Notes: generated by a model from the letters alone, not told the origin. A stretch of 64,000 nt of DNA from Numidum massiliense (GCF_001375555.1 NZ_CTDZ01000009.1:434001-498000), one strand, 5' to 3'. Shown: positions 33,670 to 43,933, counted from the stretch's first letter. Numbers and translations: made by a program.

Positions 33670-34860
33670 ATGAGTGAACCGCGGGTTAACGTGCGCAGTA
33701 AAAATAAGCGGATCTTTAAGTCGGCTGGCGGAGGGCAGGAACGGCAACATTGGCTCGGCGGAGGCGACGCGCCGAACGCGCACGAGCTTCCCGAAGGAGT
33801 AAGCAAACGGCGTTCGGATCAAGATTATTGGTCGCACTACGTATACAGAAGGAAACGCAAAAAGCCGCGGCGATCGGAAGGCAAACAGCCGTTTACGGTG
33901 AAAGCAAAGCGGGCGGTAAGCGGGGGCCATATCGCGACAAAACTCGTCATCGCCGGTTTAAGTGCCGTATTAATCGGCACGCTGATGGGCTTGTTCATTT
34001 TAAACGTGTTCGTTACCGGAGACGGGCAAGGCGAGACGGGGACGATCGACGATCGACTGCGCGGCGCGACCGGAGGCGCGAACGGTAAGGGGCAGCCGTC
34101 ACAGACGGGTAACGGGACATCGCCCCAGCCCGAGGCAGGTAAGCAATCGTCACAGTCAGGCGAAGGAGATAAGCAATCGACGCCGGGGAGTGGGGCGGGG
34201 CAAGGTGTGCCAGCGGCGGAAGACGGTTCGGATGCGGTGTACCTCCCGGAAGTGAAAGCCGTCTGGGTGCAGGGGGGCGTGTTCGCCAAGCAGAGTGGTG
34301 CGGAAGAGGTGGCAGCTGCACAGCGCAAGCATGGATTTGCGTCTGCAGTCGTCCCGATGGGCGATCAGTACCGCGTGTTTTTAGGAGTCAGCTTTAATCG
34401 AGACGATGCGCTTAAGATGGCCGCCGAAATTAAGGACAGCGGCACAGACGTCTATTTACAAGACGATATCGCCATCCCGCTAGTGCCGCTGACAAACATC
34501 GCGCAAGCGCAGGGGCAACAGCTGCAACAAGCAGCTGTTGCTGGCCAAACGGTGTTAGACAGAGTCGCCCGTTTAACAGCGCAAGGCATAGCCGGTGAAA
34601 AAGTGTCAGGCGGGATACAGCGCGAGATTAAAACGATCGAACAGGCGCATCGCACCTTTTTAACGGCGCTTAAAAACGTCGAGGGTGAGCTGTCTAGAGA
34701 CGGGCAGGAAGCAGTGAAAGTGATGGCGCAAGGCCTGTCGGAAGTGGTCGCAGCGATGAAACAGTATGCGGAAGAAGCGAAAACGTCGTATTTGTGGCAG
34801 GCGCAAGAGGGGATGATCAACTACCTCATCGCCTACTGGCAACTTGGCCAAGCGAAGTGA
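33670..34860 (+). CDS. SPOR-domain membrane protein, probable SpoIIB counterpart
   Basis: 396 residues: a basic cytosolic N-terminus (KRKKPRRSEG), one span near residues 95-118 (LVIAGLSAVLIGTLMGLFI), a Gly/Gln/Ser-rich linker, and a SPOR-like domain at about 195-275 (VWVQGGVFAKQSGAEEVAAAQ, YRVFLGVSFNRDDALKMAAEIK). SPOR domains bind denuded peptidoglycan at septa. B. subtilis SpoIIB, with the same layout and the same place after comC, promotes septal degradation at engulfment. ATG 33670 is preferred to 33664 because of the spacing to GGGAG. Synteny and layout, not sequence identity, support the SpoIIB call. Confidence 0.7.
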   Translation: MSEPRVNVRSKNKRIFKSAGGGQERQHWLGGGDAPNAHELPEGVSKRRSDQDYWSHYVYRRKRKKPRRSEGKQPFTVKAKRAVSGGHIATKLVIAGLSAVLIGTLMGLFILNVFVTGDGQGETGTIDDRLRGATGGANGKGQPSQTGNGTSPQPEAGKQSSQSGEGDKQSTPGSGAGQGVPAAEDGSDAVYLPEVKAVWVQGGVFAKQSGAEEVAAAQRKHGFASAVVPMGDQYRVFLGVSFNRDDALKMAAEIKDSGTDVYLQDDIAIPLVPLTNIAQAQGQQLQQAAVAGQTVLDRVARLTAQGIAGEKVSGGIQREIKTIEQAHRTFLTALKNVEGELSRDGQEAVKVMAQGLSEVVAAMKQYAEEAKTSYLWQAQEGMINYLIAYWQLGQAK

Positions 34861-35007
34861 ACCAACTCGGGGTGCGATTCGTTTAACAATTGAGGGCTGG
34901 AGGTTAGTAGGCGTACGCAGCGGAATGATTTATAAAATTATAAAGCAAATGCTGTCATAATTCGCAGTTATGTGGCGGCTGTATAACGGTAGAAAGGAAT
35001 CATCACC

Positions 35008-36615
35008 ATGGCTATTACTGAATTTTTAAGACGACAAAACGAAGCACTCATTCCATTGTACAAAGAGAGCGCGCTGACAGCGTGGATGAGTGCGACGACG
35101 GGGGAAGAGGCGTGGAGCACGCGACGGGAACGGGCGCTCCACGCCTATTACCGTTTTTTCGCCGACGAAGCGCGCTTTGAGCAAGTGATGACATACCGCC
35201 AACAGGCAACGCTCGACCCCCTACAGCGCCGTCAATTGGACGACCTGTACATAAACATGGTTCGCAATCAGCTGGACGGGGATCTCGCCGCGCGCACGGT
35301 AAAAATGACGCAAGAGCTGTCGCACCTTTTCACGACCTTTCGCCCCACCTTGAATGGACAAGCCGTCACGAACAACGATCTGCTTAAGATCTTGAAGGAA
35401 AGTGACGATTCACATGAGTGTCAAGAAGCTTGGCTCGCGAGCAAGCAGATCGCTAAACAGGCCGAGAGAGACATTCTCGCCTTAGTCGCGCAGCGGAACG
35501 CCGAGGCGCGGTCGCTCGGATTCGACAATTTCTATCACATGAGTTACGCCACCGAGGAACTAGATTTGGACGAGACCTTCGCCCTGTTTGAAGAAGTGCG
35601 TGCGTTGACAGAGGAGCCGTATCAACGCGTCAAACGGGAAATCGACGAACAGGTGGCAGAAAAGTTTTCCCTCCCGCTAGACGAACTGCGGCCGTGGCAC
35701 TACGGCGATCCTTTTTTTCAAGGGGCACCACCGGAACCGCGAGTGGCGGTGGACGAGCTATATCAAAATAAAGATTTGGAACAGCTAACTGCAGACACCT
35801 TTGCGAGTATGGGCTTTGATATTACCGATCTGCTAGCGAAGAGCGACCTTTACCCGCGTGAGAACAAATACCCCTTCGGGTTTTGTACAAGTATGGATCG
35901 CGAAGGGGATGTGCGCGTCCTCGTCAATGCGGACGCAAGTCAATTTTGGATGACGGCACTCTTACACGAATTTGGCCACGCCGTCTATTATAAACACGTC
36001 GACCGCGCACTGCCGTTTTTGCTCAGATGTCACGCGCACACGTTGACGACAGAAGGCGTCGCTATGTTTTTCGGCCGCTTGAACAAAACGCCCGCTTGGA
36101 TCGACAAGTTTTTATGCACGGATGGCGAAGGAATCCAGGGGCGAAACGGTGGCCGCGGCAGAGCGTCACAGGTGGCTGCTGCCGGCGCCCATGCCCTTCA
36201 GCGGGAGTTACTTGTAGGCATGCGCTGGTTTTTGGCGTTCGTCTTTTTCGAACGGGAATTGTACGAACGGCCGGAGCAAGATTTAAATCGTCGCTGGTGG
36301 GAAATAGTGGCGGATATTCAACAGCTTCATCCTCCGGAGGAGACGCATTATCCGGATTGGGCGGCGAAAATGCACTTTTCCCTCGCGCCTGTCTCGTACC
36401 AAAACTACATTTTGGGCGAATTGACGGCGTCACAGTTGCAGCACTACATTGAAACACACGTCAGTGACGATTGGTTCACCCCAGAAGTCGGCAAGTACTT
36501 ACGGGAAGTGTTTTTCGCCCCTGGTGCCCGCTGGGAATGGCAGGAAAAAATCATCAAAGCGACTGGGGAGCCGTTAAACGCACAGTTTTTTGGCCAACAG
36601 GTGGCACGCGTTTAA
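35008..36615 (+). CDS. M3/M2-like zinc oligoendopeptidase
   Basis: A 535-residue cytosolic metallopeptidase. The zinc site is HEFGH (His320, Glu321, His324) with the third ligand Glu349 in LTTEGVAMFF. Other conserved segments are EARSLGFDNFYHMSYATEELDLDE and RPWHYGDPFFQGAPP. The mostly helical layout is that of the M3 family of oligopeptidases, though features recall M2 enzymes too. ATG 35008 has AGAAAGGAATC upstream. It occupies the place where B. subtilis has maf, between spoIIB and radC. No signal peptide. Confidence 0.85.
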   Translation: MAITEFLRRQNEALIPLYKESALTAWMSATTGEEAWSTRRERALHAYYRFFADEARFEQVMTYRQQATLDPLQRRQLDDLYINMVRNQLDGDLAARTVKMTQELSHLFTTFRPTLNGQAVTNNDLLKILKESDDSHECQEAWLASKQIAKQAERDILALVAQRNAEARSLGFDNFYHMSYATEELDLDETFALFEEVRALTEEPYQRVKREIDEQVAEKFSLPLDELRPWHYGDPFFQGAPPEPRVAVDELYQNKDLEQLTADTFASMGFDITDLLAKSDLYPRENKYPFGFCTSMDREGDVRVLVNADASQFWMTALLHEFGHAVYYKHVDRALPFLLRCHAHTLTTEGVAMFFGRLNKTPAWIDKFLCTDGEGIQGRNGGRGRASQVAAAGAHALQRELLVGMRWFLAFVFFERELYERPEQDLNRRWWEIVADIQQLHPPEETHYPDWAAKMHFSLAPVSYQNYILGELTASQLQHYIETHVSDDWFTPEVGKYLREVFFAPGARWEWQEKIIKATGEPLNAQFFGQQVARV

Positions 36616-37134
36616 CGACGTGGAACGAATGTTAGTCGGCGGACAGCAGCGGGCGCGCACGTCGACTACGATCGAAAAAAATGGTCGCTTAGTAGACGCG
36701 CATAGATGCGCGCGAACGGTTGTCGGTGGACATGGGCGTACAGGTTGACGCCTTCGACCGACAGGCGGGTACCGGGAGTGTCCTTTCTACTTCCTATGAA
36801 CGGAAAATTCGCTAGAAAACTTTTTACAAACAATTACTGTTTACGACCATTTCTGAGCTTGTCACTGCGGGTTCGCTTTGTTAAACTGGACGTTAGGTAA
36901 AAGTCGAAGGAGTAAATAATCTGTTCGTTTTTGACGAAAGATGTAGCTGAATGAACGTTAGCATATAGGGGTTATCGTTTAAGCAGCGAAATATGCCTCC
37001 AGAGATGTTCATCTTGAAAATTTCGTTGCCCCTTATTTACTTTAGTGACAAGTACTCGTCGACCGTTGCGGTCGCGGACGGCACGTTGTGACTTAAGACG
37101 GTCATCGCGCTATTGTCATAAGGAGGCACGGGGT
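36616..37134. other. 519-base intergenic region, no gene recognised
   Basis: Between the peptidase and radC I find no frame with family signatures; the longest open frame (64 codons, 36706-36900) has no ribosome-binding site and no conserved content. TTGACG at 36931 and an AT-rich segment to 36975 might be a weak promoter for radC. No maf remnant is visible. Confidence 0.6.
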
Positions 37135-37830
37135 GTGAAAGAAGAGACGAAACACGTAATGATTCGCGACGTTCCTGTAGATGAACGGCCGCGCGAACGA
37201 TTGATGCAATACGGCGCCACAGCGCTATCTAACGCGGAACTCATCGCCATTTTACTGCGTACCGGCACATCGTCGCAGTCAGCGAAACATTTAGCCGAAC
37301 GCATCTTGTCCGCAGCGGGTGGGCTAAAAGGGTTAACGGATAGTTCGATCGAAACGTTGACACAAGTTAAAGGAATTGGACCGGCTAAGGCGGTACAAGT
37401 GCTCGCGGGCGTCGAACTCGGACGCCGCATATCGCGCGCATTGCCGGAAGAACGCTTCGCCATCCGCTCGCCGCAAGACGCTGCTGACCTTATGATGGAC
37501 GAGCTACAACATTTACAACAAGAACACTTCGTATGCCTGTTTTTGAATACGAAAAACGAGGTCCTAGCGAAAGAAACGGTGTTTGTGGGCAGTTTAAACG
37601 CCTCGATCGTGCACCCGCGAGAAGTGTTCAAACGCGCGATTAGTCGCGTGAGCGCCGCGATCATTTGTTTGCACAACCATCCGAGCGGTGACCCGACGCC
37701 GAGCAGAGAGGATCGTTACGTGACGAAACGTCTGAAACAAGCCGGGGAACTCATCGGCATCGACGTTTTGGATCACATCATTATCGGAGAACAACGCTTT
37801 TACAGCATGAAAGACAACGGGCTAATGTAA
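37135..37830 (+). CDS. radC: RadC-family JAB/MPN-domain protein
   Basis: 231 residues with an N-terminal helix-hairpin-helix ([18 protein letters not shown]) and a C-terminal JAMM metalloprotease-like domain ([19 protein letters not shown]). Its true role is unsettled; despite the name, it is not clearly a DNA-repair protein. GTG 37135 lies 8 bases after AAGGAGG. The place before mreB is conserved in Bacilli. Confidence 0.95.
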   Translation: MKEETKHVMIRDVPVDERPRERLMQYGATALSNAELIAILLRTGTSSQSAKHLAERILSAAGGLKGLTDSSIETLTQVKGIGPAKAVQVLAGVELGRRISRALPEERFAIRSPQDAADLMMDELQHLQQEHFVCLFLNTKNEVLAKETVFVGSLNASIVHPREVFKRAISRVSAAIICLHNHPSGDPTPSREDRYVTKRLKQAGELIGIDVLDHIIIGEQRFYSMKDNGLM

Positions 37831-37913
37831 CGTACGCGAAACAGGCAAGCGGAACGTACAGCTTACACGGGACAAATGAAACTTGCAGTGACACGAAGGG
37901 AGCCACTAGAAAG

Positions 37914-38948
37914 ATGTTCGGAGTTACTAAAGATTTAGGAATTGACTTAGGGACTGCCAATACACTTGTATATATTAAAGGAAAAGGCATCGTCGTACGC
38001 GAGCCTTCCGTCGTCGCGATCGACATCGACAACGGGACGATCAAGGCGGTCGGCGACGAAGCCAAACGGATGCTCGGACGTACGCCGGGCAACATTAACG
38101 CCAAACGGCCGATCAAAGACGGCGTCATCGCCGATTATGATACAACACTGGCTATGCTCAAATATTTCATCCGCCAAGCACAGCGCAAGCGGTCGCTGTT
38201 TGGACGGTTGCCGAACGTCATGGTATGTGTCCCGTCCGGGATCACGGCCGTAGAAAAGAAAGCTGTCGAAGACGCGACGAAGCAGGCTGGCGCGCGCAGT
38301 GCGATTACGATCGAAGAGCCGTTTGCCGCAGCGATCGGGGCTGACTTACCCGTTTGGGAACCGACCGGTAGTATGATTGTCGACATTGGCGGCGGGACGA
38401 CCGAAGTGGCGATCATCTCCCTCGGCGGCATCGTCACGCGGAAATCGATTCGCGTCGCCGGCGACGAGATGGACAGCGCGATCATTCAATACATTAAGCG
38501 CATGTACAATCTAATGATTGGCGAGCGTACGGCCGAAGCGTTGAAAATGGAAATCGGATCTGCGATTGCTCCTGAGGAAGAGGAATTTATGGACATTCGC
38601 GGTCGCAACTTAGTAAGTGGTTTGCCGAAAACACTGCAACTTTCGTCGACAGAAATTTCCGAGGCGCTTTCCGACACAGTGACTTCAATCGTCGACGCCG
38701 TAAAGATTTGTTTGGAAAAAACACCGCCGGAACTGGCAGCAGACATTATGGATCGGGGAATTGTTCTCACTGGTGGCGGCGCGCTCTTACGCAACATGGA
38801 TACCCTCTTGGCGAACGAAACGGGCATGCCTGTCCTCGTCGCGGAAAATACGTTAGACTGCGTAGCTTTGGGGACTGGGCGCGCGCTGGAAAACATCCAT
38901 CTCTTTAACTCGCGTCCCGGAGCGACGCTGCGCTCTGACCGGAAATAA
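37914..38948 (+). CDS. mreB: Rod shape-determining protein MreB
   Basis: Bacterial actin that guides elongation-phase wall synthesis under the membrane. The 344-residue protein has the actin-fold phosphate-1 motif [10 protein letters not shown], the phosphate-2 loop [11 protein letters not shown], and the adenosine motif [14 protein letters not shown] 37914 follows GAAGGGAG. First gene of the mreB-mreC-mreD-minC-minD group. Confidence 0.98.
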   Translation: MFGVTKDLGIDLGTANTLVYIKGKGIVVREPSVVAIDIDNGTIKAVGDEAKRMLGRTPGNINAKRPIKDGVIADYDTTLAMLKYFIRQAQRKRSLFGRLPNVMVCVPSGITAVEKKAVEDATKQAGARSAITIEEPFAAAIGADLPVWEPTGSMIVDIGGGTTEVAIISLGGIVTRKSIRVAGDEMDSAIIQYIKRMYNLMIGERTAEALKMEIGSAIAPEEEEFMDIRGRNLVSGLPKTLQLSSTEISEALSDTVTSIVDAVKICLEKTPPELAADIMDRGIVLTGGGALLRNMDTLLANETGMPVLVAENTLDCVALGTGRALENIHLFNSRPGATLRSDRK

Positions 38949-38960
38949 GGTGCTTAGTTC

Positions 38961-39869
38961 ATGTGGTTTCGACTGTTCAGCAATCGAAAGCTATTCATTT
39001 TGCTGACTTCGCTCGTGCTGTTGCTTCTTCTCATGGGCGTGACTGGCAACGGGCGTACGGAGCTCTCGTGGCCGGAAAAAGCGTTTAAAAGCACGTTGGC
39101 AAAATTGCAAGGGCTCGTCTATAAACCGGCTGGCGCAGTCACCGATTTTATTGACGACCTCGCGCATATGGGTACGTTGTACGAAGAAAACACGAAACTG
39201 CGGGCGAAGTTAGAAAAACAAATCGACGTGACGGACGAACGAGACGATTTGCGCGCCAGACAGAAGGAGCTCGAGAAGCTTGTCGGTTACTACGAAAAAC
39301 ACAAACAGGAACATATCGTGGCACAAGTCGTCGCCCGCAGTGCGGACCGTTTTAACGACGTCATCGTGATCGACCGCGGCATGGCCGAGGGCATTAAACC
39401 GAACATGGCGGTTATTACGCACGAAGGGCTTATTGGCCGCGTCGAGAGTGCTACCGATTCAATGGCTAACGTACAACTACTGACGAGTTCGCGGCAAGAA
39501 AACCTGATGAAAGCTCCTGCGATCGCTGCGGAAATTAAAGAGCGAAACGCGTTCGGGATCATCGAAGGTTACGACCACGACAAGAAGGCACTTATTCTTT
39601 CAATGGTCGACTCCCAAGCGAAACTGCATAAAGGCGACACGGTCATCACGTACGGACAGTCGGAGATTTACCCGCCTAACTTGTTAATCGGGACGGTTCA
39701 AGAAGTCGGCAAAGGCAATTACGGTTTGGATCAGACAGCGTATGTGAAACCGAAAGCAAGCTTCGATCGTTTACGTTACGTCATGGTCGTACGCGATACG
39801 GGTAAACTCGAGGTACAAAAACATTTAGAAGAAAACAAAGCAGACAAACGAGCTAAAGGAGGGGATTAG
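38961..39869 (+). CDS. mreC: Rod shape-determining protein MreC
   Basis: 302 residues: one N-terminal span (LFILLTSLVLLLLLMGVTG), a coiled coil (about 70-115, EENTKLRAKLEKQ) and the extracytoplasmic beta-barrel domain (VIVIDRGMAEGIKPNMAVI, GLIGRVESATDSMANVQLLT). It scaffolds the elongasome. The stop is directly adjacent to the mreD start. Confidence 0.97.
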   Translation: MWFRLFSNRKLFILLTSLVLLLLLMGVTGNGRTELSWPEKAFKSTLAKLQGLVYKPAGAVTDFIDDLAHMGTLYEENTKLRAKLEKQIDVTDERDDLRARQKELEKLVGYYEKHKQEHIVAQVVARSADRFNDVIVIDRGMAEGIKPNMAVITHEGLIGRVESATDSMANVQLLTSSRQENLMKAPAIAAEIKERNAFGIIEGYDHDKKALILSMVDSQAKLHKGDTVITYGQSEIYPPNLLIGTVQEVGKGNYGLDQTAYVKPKASFDRLRYVMVVRDTGKLEVQKHLEENKADKRAKGGD

Positions 39870-40400
39870 ATGATACAACGCGCGTTGTTCATCGGCTTCC
39901 TCTTCTTCCTTTTTTTACTGGAGGGGACGCTCTTACAGTGGCTCGTTCCGGACTCGTGGGGAACGACGTGGACATTCGTACCTGCCCTGTCATTCGTCGC
40001 CATTTTGCTCGTCGCAATTTTTTTCGATGAGCGGCGGGGTCTTATTTACGCGGCACTGTTCGGTTTAATGCACGATCTCGCATTCGGGCTAATGCTCGGT
40101 GCGTATACGTTTAGCTACGTGTTGATCACATATTATGTCAGTTCGGTGATCAAGCAGTTTCACCAAAGTAACGTGTTCGTCGTCGTCACCGTCGTCGTTG
40201 GCGTCATCCTACAAGTCGCGTCAGTTTACGGTCTATTTGTGTTGTTTGGCGTGACGCAGATGGACTGGCGGTTGATGCTCTACAAGGTACTCATCCCTAC
40301 GGCCGTCTTTAATTTACTGTTTGTTCTCGTCATGTTGCGGCCGCTAAAAGTTTGGGTAAATAAACTAAAGGCAACCGTCGATGAACATTTCTTTCGCTAG
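39870..40400 (+). CDS. mreD: Rod shape-determining protein MreD
   Basis: A 176-residue polytopic membrane protein with 5-6 spans (FLFFLFLLEGTLLQW, FVPALSFVAILLVAIFF) and the conserved GLMHDLAFGLMLGAYTFSYVLI segment. Start directly follows mreC. A 10-base direct repeat straddles its stop codon (40400-40430). Confidence 0.95.
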   Translation: MIQRALFIGFLFFLFLLEGTLLQWLVPDSWGTTWTFVPALSFVAILLVAIFFDERRGLIYAALFGLMHDLAFGLMLGAYTFSYVLITYYVSSVIKQFHQSNVFVVVTVVVGVILQVASVYGLFVLFGVTQMDWRLMLYKVLIPTAVFNLLFVLVMLRPLKVWVNKLKATVDEHFFR

Positions 40401-40430
40401 CGCCCTTCTCGGTACGTCTGGCGCCCTTCT
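40400..40430 (+). repeat. 10-base direct repeat (21-base period) at the mreD stop
   Basis: GCGCCCTTCT at 40400-40409 and 40421-40430, flanked by CTA/AGC, so the start of the first copy overlaps the stop codon TAG. Confidence 0.75.
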
Positions 40431-40527
40431 AGCAAATTAGGTGAGAGGTTTCGTCAATTTCTTTTCTAAAGGCAGGAATACCGGGAACTCGTGACGAATT
40501 GCATTTTAATAGGATGGAGTGACGGCC

Positions 40528-41226
40528 ATGGAACAGGTAACGCGCTCACCCGTTGTGATCAAAGGCACGTTAGACGGACTCTTCTTCCGTTTGGACGATC
40601 AGTGCGCGTTTACAGACGTGCTTGCGGATCTAGAGCAGAAATTGGCAGAAGAACAGGGACAGTTGTTGGACGGACCGGATACGTCTGTGCGCATCCAACT
40701 GGGACAGCGGCAAATTGTGCGCGAGGAAGAACGCGCGTTACGCGCGTCGTTCGCGAAGCGGCCCAACTTAATCATCACGCACATCAGTTCCGAGGCGGGG
40801 CACTACCGGCTAGATCACGATCCCTTCAAACTGTTAAAGAAAGCTTCTGGGAGAGTGCGTGCGGGGCAAGTGTTGGAAACAGATAGTAGCTTGCTGTTAT
40901 TCGGCGATGTGAACCCAGGGGGAATCGTTCGCGCTGCCGGTCACATCTATATATTTGGCTCGCTTCGCGGGACGGTACACGCCGGTTGTAGCGGTCAAGG
41001 CAGTGCCATTATCGTCGCAGCGGCAATGATGCCGACGCAACTCAGAATAGCGACGGCATTTAGCCGACCGCCGGACGAGGGGAAACGTCACGTCGGATCT
41101 ATGGAATTTGCTTACATAAACGGCAAACACATTGCGATTGAGCCTGTCGTTCACCTACATCGCGTGCGACCGGAACTGGTTCAAGAGACCGTAACGGCCG
41201 TTAAATTAAACGATCAATTCGCATAA
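40528..41226 (+). CDS. minC: Septum site-determining protein MinC
   Basis: Inhibits FtsZ away from midcell together with MinD. The 232-residue protein has an N-terminal domain with KGTLDGLFFRLDD and the C-terminal beta-helix (GQVLETDSSLLLFGDVNPGG, GHIYIFGSLRGTVHAG). ATG 40528 is preferred for AGGATGGAG spacing; GTG at 40519 overlaps this site. Confidence 0.97.
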   Translation: MEQVTRSPVVIKGTLDGLFFRLDDQCAFTDVLADLEQKLAEEQGQLLDGPDTSVRIQLGQRQIVREEERALRASFAKRPNLIITHISSEAGHYRLDHDPFKLLKKASGRVRAGQVLETDSSLLLFGDVNPGGIVRAAGHIYIFGSLRGTVHAGCSGQGSAIIVAAAMMPTQLRIATAFSRPPDEGKRHVGSMEFAYINGKHIAIEPVVHLHRVRPELVQETVTAVKLNDQFA

Positions 41227-41265
41227 CGACTGCCGCGCACGTGTCGGTTTAGAGGAGGAATCGCC

Positions 41266-42063
41266 TTGGGAAGAGCAATCGTTGTCACATCCGGTAAAGG
41301 TGGCGTCGGCAAAACGACGACGTCGTTCAATATTGGGACCGGTCTAGCGCTAGCAAACAAGCGGGTCGTCCTCGTGGACGCAGATATTGGTCTCCGAAAT
41401 TTAGATGTCGCGATGGGGCTGGAAAATCGGATTGTGTTTGATTTGGTCGATGTGGTCGAGAATAAATGCCGTATGCAGCAAGCACTCGTCAAAGATAAGC
41501 GCTTTGACGATTACTTGTACTTGCTTCCCGCCTCGCAGACGAAGGAAAAGTCGGCAGTGACGGCGGAGCAGTTCAAACAACTGACTACGGAACTAAAACG
41601 CCAGTACGATTATGTGATCATCGATTGTCCAGCAGGGATTGAACAAGGATTTCGCAACGCCGTGGCCGGAGTCGACGAGGCGATTGTCGTTACGACGCCG
41701 GAAAACACCGCGATTCGCGACGCCGACCGCGTCATTGGGTTACTAGAAAAAGAGGAGATACAACCGCCGAAGTTAATCGTTAACCGCTTGCGTCCAGACA
41801 TGGTGCGGGGCGGCGATATAATCGAAGTGGACGAAATCGTGCAAGTGTTAGCGATCGACTTGCTCGGGGTTGTGCCGGACGACGCAAACGTCATTAAAGG
41901 GTCGAACCGCGGGGAACCGCTGGCGATGGACACAAACTCGCGTGCAGGGCGCGCGTACCTCAACATCTCTAAACGCATTCTCGGTGAAGCGGTGCCTCTG
42001 ATGCCACTCTACGAAAAGACGAGCTGGTGGAAGCGGATGAAAAAGTGGTTCGGCAACGCCTGA
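41266..42063 (+). CDS. minD: Septum site-determining protein MinD
   Basis: Membrane-associated ParA-like ATPase. It has the deviant Walker A SGKGGVGKTT, VLVDADIGLRNLD, a C-terminal SWWKRMKKWFGNA amphipathic membrane-targeting helix, and 265 residues, the normal length. TTG at 41266 follows GAGGAGGAA. No minE or divIVA is nearby; Bacilli place MinCD by MinJ/DivIVA instead (family knowledge). Confidence 0.98.
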   Translation: MGRAIVVTSGKGGVGKTTTSFNIGTGLALANKRVVLVDADIGLRNLDVAMGLENRIVFDLVDVVENKCRMQQALVKDKRFDDYLYLLPASQTKEKSAVTAEQFKQLTTELKRQYDYVIIDCPAGIEQGFRNAVAGVDEAIVVTTPENTAIRDADRVIGLLEKEEIQPPKLIVNRLRPDMVRGGDIIEVDEIVQVLAIDLLGVVPDDANVIKGSNRGEPLAMDTNSRAGRAYLNISKRILGEAVPLMPLYEKTSWWKRMKKWFGNA

Positions 42064-42141
42064 TGGGCAGGTAGCTTGTTCATATCAGCTCCCCCTTTCT
42101 CATAGGTTGTACAAACGGGAAGAGAAAGGGTTGAGCATACG

Positions 42142-42852
42142 GTGAAAGAGGTCGATCAGCGGATCAAACGGCGGCGCGATGAACGGATTCGCGCCTTGCA
42201 AGAGCAAGCACCTTACCGCGATGTGAGGCGGCCGTCACCAGAACGCCGCGAGCTGCGGGGGCAAGGTAAGTTATTCTTGCAAACTGTCCTGTCGTGTGTA
42301 CTTCTTCTTTTTACTTACCTCATTTTCCAGGTGGACAGTGCGACGTTCCGCCAAGCACAAACGGCGATTAGAGACATTATGGCGCAAGACTTTAATTTTA
42401 ACGACGTCGCTACTTGGTATGAAGAAACGATCGGCGGCATGCCAGCCATTATTCCTACATGGACGAAAAATGCCAATCCATCCGGAGCAAATAGTTTACA
42501 ACCAGCTCATTGGTTGCTACCCCTTAACGGCGAAGTGAAGAAAAAATATGCGGCGGCGCATCCTTACATTACGATTCGAGGCTTTCAGAATGCGCCGGTC
42601 GTCGCCAGTGCGGAAGGTCTTGTCGCCTTCGTCGGGGAAAAAGACGGGTGGGGACAATGCGTCATCGTGCAGCACGCGGGCCAGTTCGAAACGTGGTACG
42701 GAAACTTAAAGCAGGTGCGCATCAAACTGTCTGATTGGGTGCAGCCACAGCAATTGCTCGGGGAACTCGATGAGGTGGGCGGGGATGTCCAGTTCGCGGT
42801 GAAACGAGGAGGCGAATTCGTCGATCCGCTAGATGTGATTGCGCGTGACTGA
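42142..42852 (+). CDS. spoIVFA: SpoIVFA-like M23-fold membrane protein
   Basis: 236 residues: basic N-terminus, one span (TVLSCVLLLFTYLIFQV), and a degenerate LytM/M23 domain (about 125-235: HWLLPLNGEVKKKYAA, GWGQCVIVQHAGQFETWYGNLKQV). Catalytic HxxxD and HxH residues of active M23 enzymes are not retained. SpoIVFA holds and inhibits SpoIVFB in the outer forespore membrane until the SpoIVB signal. GTG at 42142. It overlaps spoIVFB, supporting the pairing. Confidence 0.88.
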   Translation: MKEVDQRIKRRRDERIRALQEQAPYRDVRRPSPERRELRGQGKLFLQTVLSCVLLLFTYLIFQVDSATFRQAQTAIRDIMAQDFNFNDVATWYEETIGGMPAIIPTWTKNANPSGANSLQPAHWLLPLNGEVKKKYAAAHPYITIRGFQNAPVVASAEGLVAFVGEKDGWGQCVIVQHAGQFETWYGNLKQVRIKLSDWVQPQQLLGELDEVGGDVQFAVKRGGEFVDPLDVIARD

Positions 42853-43723
42853 CGTGACAGGCGCGCCTTTCGGAAAGCTCCGATTTCGCATTCACCCCTG
42901 CTTTTGGCTCGTCGTTATTTTGGCGGTGTGGGGTGGTTACTTCGTCGAAATAGCCACCTTGTTTGCACTCGTCATCATCCACGAACTAGGACACGTCAGC
43001 GCTGCCCGCTATTTTCGCTGGCGGATGACGGAAGTCGAGCTGCTGCCCTTCGGCGGCGTCGCCAAGACGGACGAGTGGGGCACGGTGCCAGCGCGCGAAG
43101 AAATACTCGTCGCTATTGCTGGACCTGCATACAACGGCGCAATGATCGTCTTTGGGGCGATTTGTTACGTGAGCGGCCTTTGGACTCCTGACTGGTCGCG
43201 TTATTTCGTGACGGCGAATTTGTGGCTGGGCGGTTTTAACTTGTTACCCGTCTACCCGCTCGACGGGGGCCGTATTTTGCAAGCGTTGCTCAGTTATAAA
43301 TGGCCGTACCGCGCATGTATTGTATGGACGTTGCGCCTAAGTGTGGCCGCGGCGGCAGTGATGGTCGTCGTTAGCTTCGCTCCCGCACTGTTCGGAGCTC
43401 CACCGCTTGTTAACTTGTTATTGCTGGCTCTTTTTTTGTTACTCGCAAACGTGCGGATGTGGCGGAAGAAAGAGTATCAGTTTATGCGTTTTCTGGCGCA
43501 GCGACTCGTGCAAACAAACGAGGTGTGTAAACAGTGTATCCTCCTCACTTCAACTGAGGAAACTCTTTGGTCCGTCGTGAAAAAGTTAAAAAAAGAGGAA
43601 TGCCACGTCATTGTCGTCCGGGATTGCCACGGGGACATTCGGCGCATTTTGACTGAAGAAACGGTGCTCCGCCACCTGTTTGGGCCTGCTTCTCCCCATA
43701 GCACACTAGGTGAACTGCCGTAA
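42845..43723 (+). CDS. spoIVFB: SpoIVFB-like intramembrane metalloprotease (S2P family)
   Basis: Cleaves pro-sigma-K in the mother cell. It has HELGH in the second span (about residues 46-50), ELLPFGGVAKTDEWG, and the third zinc ligand in the span NLLPVYPLDGGRILQAL, then a C-terminal CBS-like cytosolic domain (ETLWSVVKKLKKEECHVIVV). 292 residues. The start is uncertain among TTG 42839, GTG 42845 and GTG 42854; all overlap or abut the spoIVFA end. A terminator follows at 43732. Confidence 0.93.
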   Translation: MTDVTGAPFGKLRFRIHPCFWLVVILAVWGGYFVEIATLFALVIIHELGHVSAARYFRWRMTEVELLPFGGVAKTDEWGTVPAREEILVAIAGPAYNGAMIVFGAICYVSGLWTPDWSRYFVTANLWLGGFNLLPVYPLDGGRILQALLSYKWPYRACIVWTLRLSVAAAAVMVVVSFAPALFGAPPLVNLLLLALFLLLANVRMWRKKEYQFMRFLAQRLVQTNEVCKQCILLTSTEETLWSVVKKLKKEECHVIVVRDCHGDIRRILTEETVLRHLFGPASPHSTLGELP

Positions 43724-43731
43724 GCATAAGG

Positions 43732-43764
43732 ACTGCCCTCATCGCGCTTGGCGGGCAGTTTTTT
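43732..43764 (+). terminator. Rho-independent terminator after spoIVFB
   Basis: ACTGCCC (43732-43738) pairs with GGGCAGT (43753-43759) around a GC-rich loop, followed by TTTTT. Confidence 0.85.
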
Positions 43765-43933
43765 CCTACCCTAAAAAACGTCACATAAGCTGTGCGCGAT
43801 TAGGTACAAATTCTCTTCCAGGTATGATAATGTATAAAGCAGACATTCGAAAGTATTTTATTTAGATATTGCACGGGTGGCTACCTACATGGTGGACAGC
43901 CCTTACTCATCAACGACATATTGGGGGAGACCA

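Noticed and set aside
36706-36900. 64-codon frame in the large gap before radC
   Set aside because: No ribosome-binding site, no conserved motif, and base composition typical of spacer.
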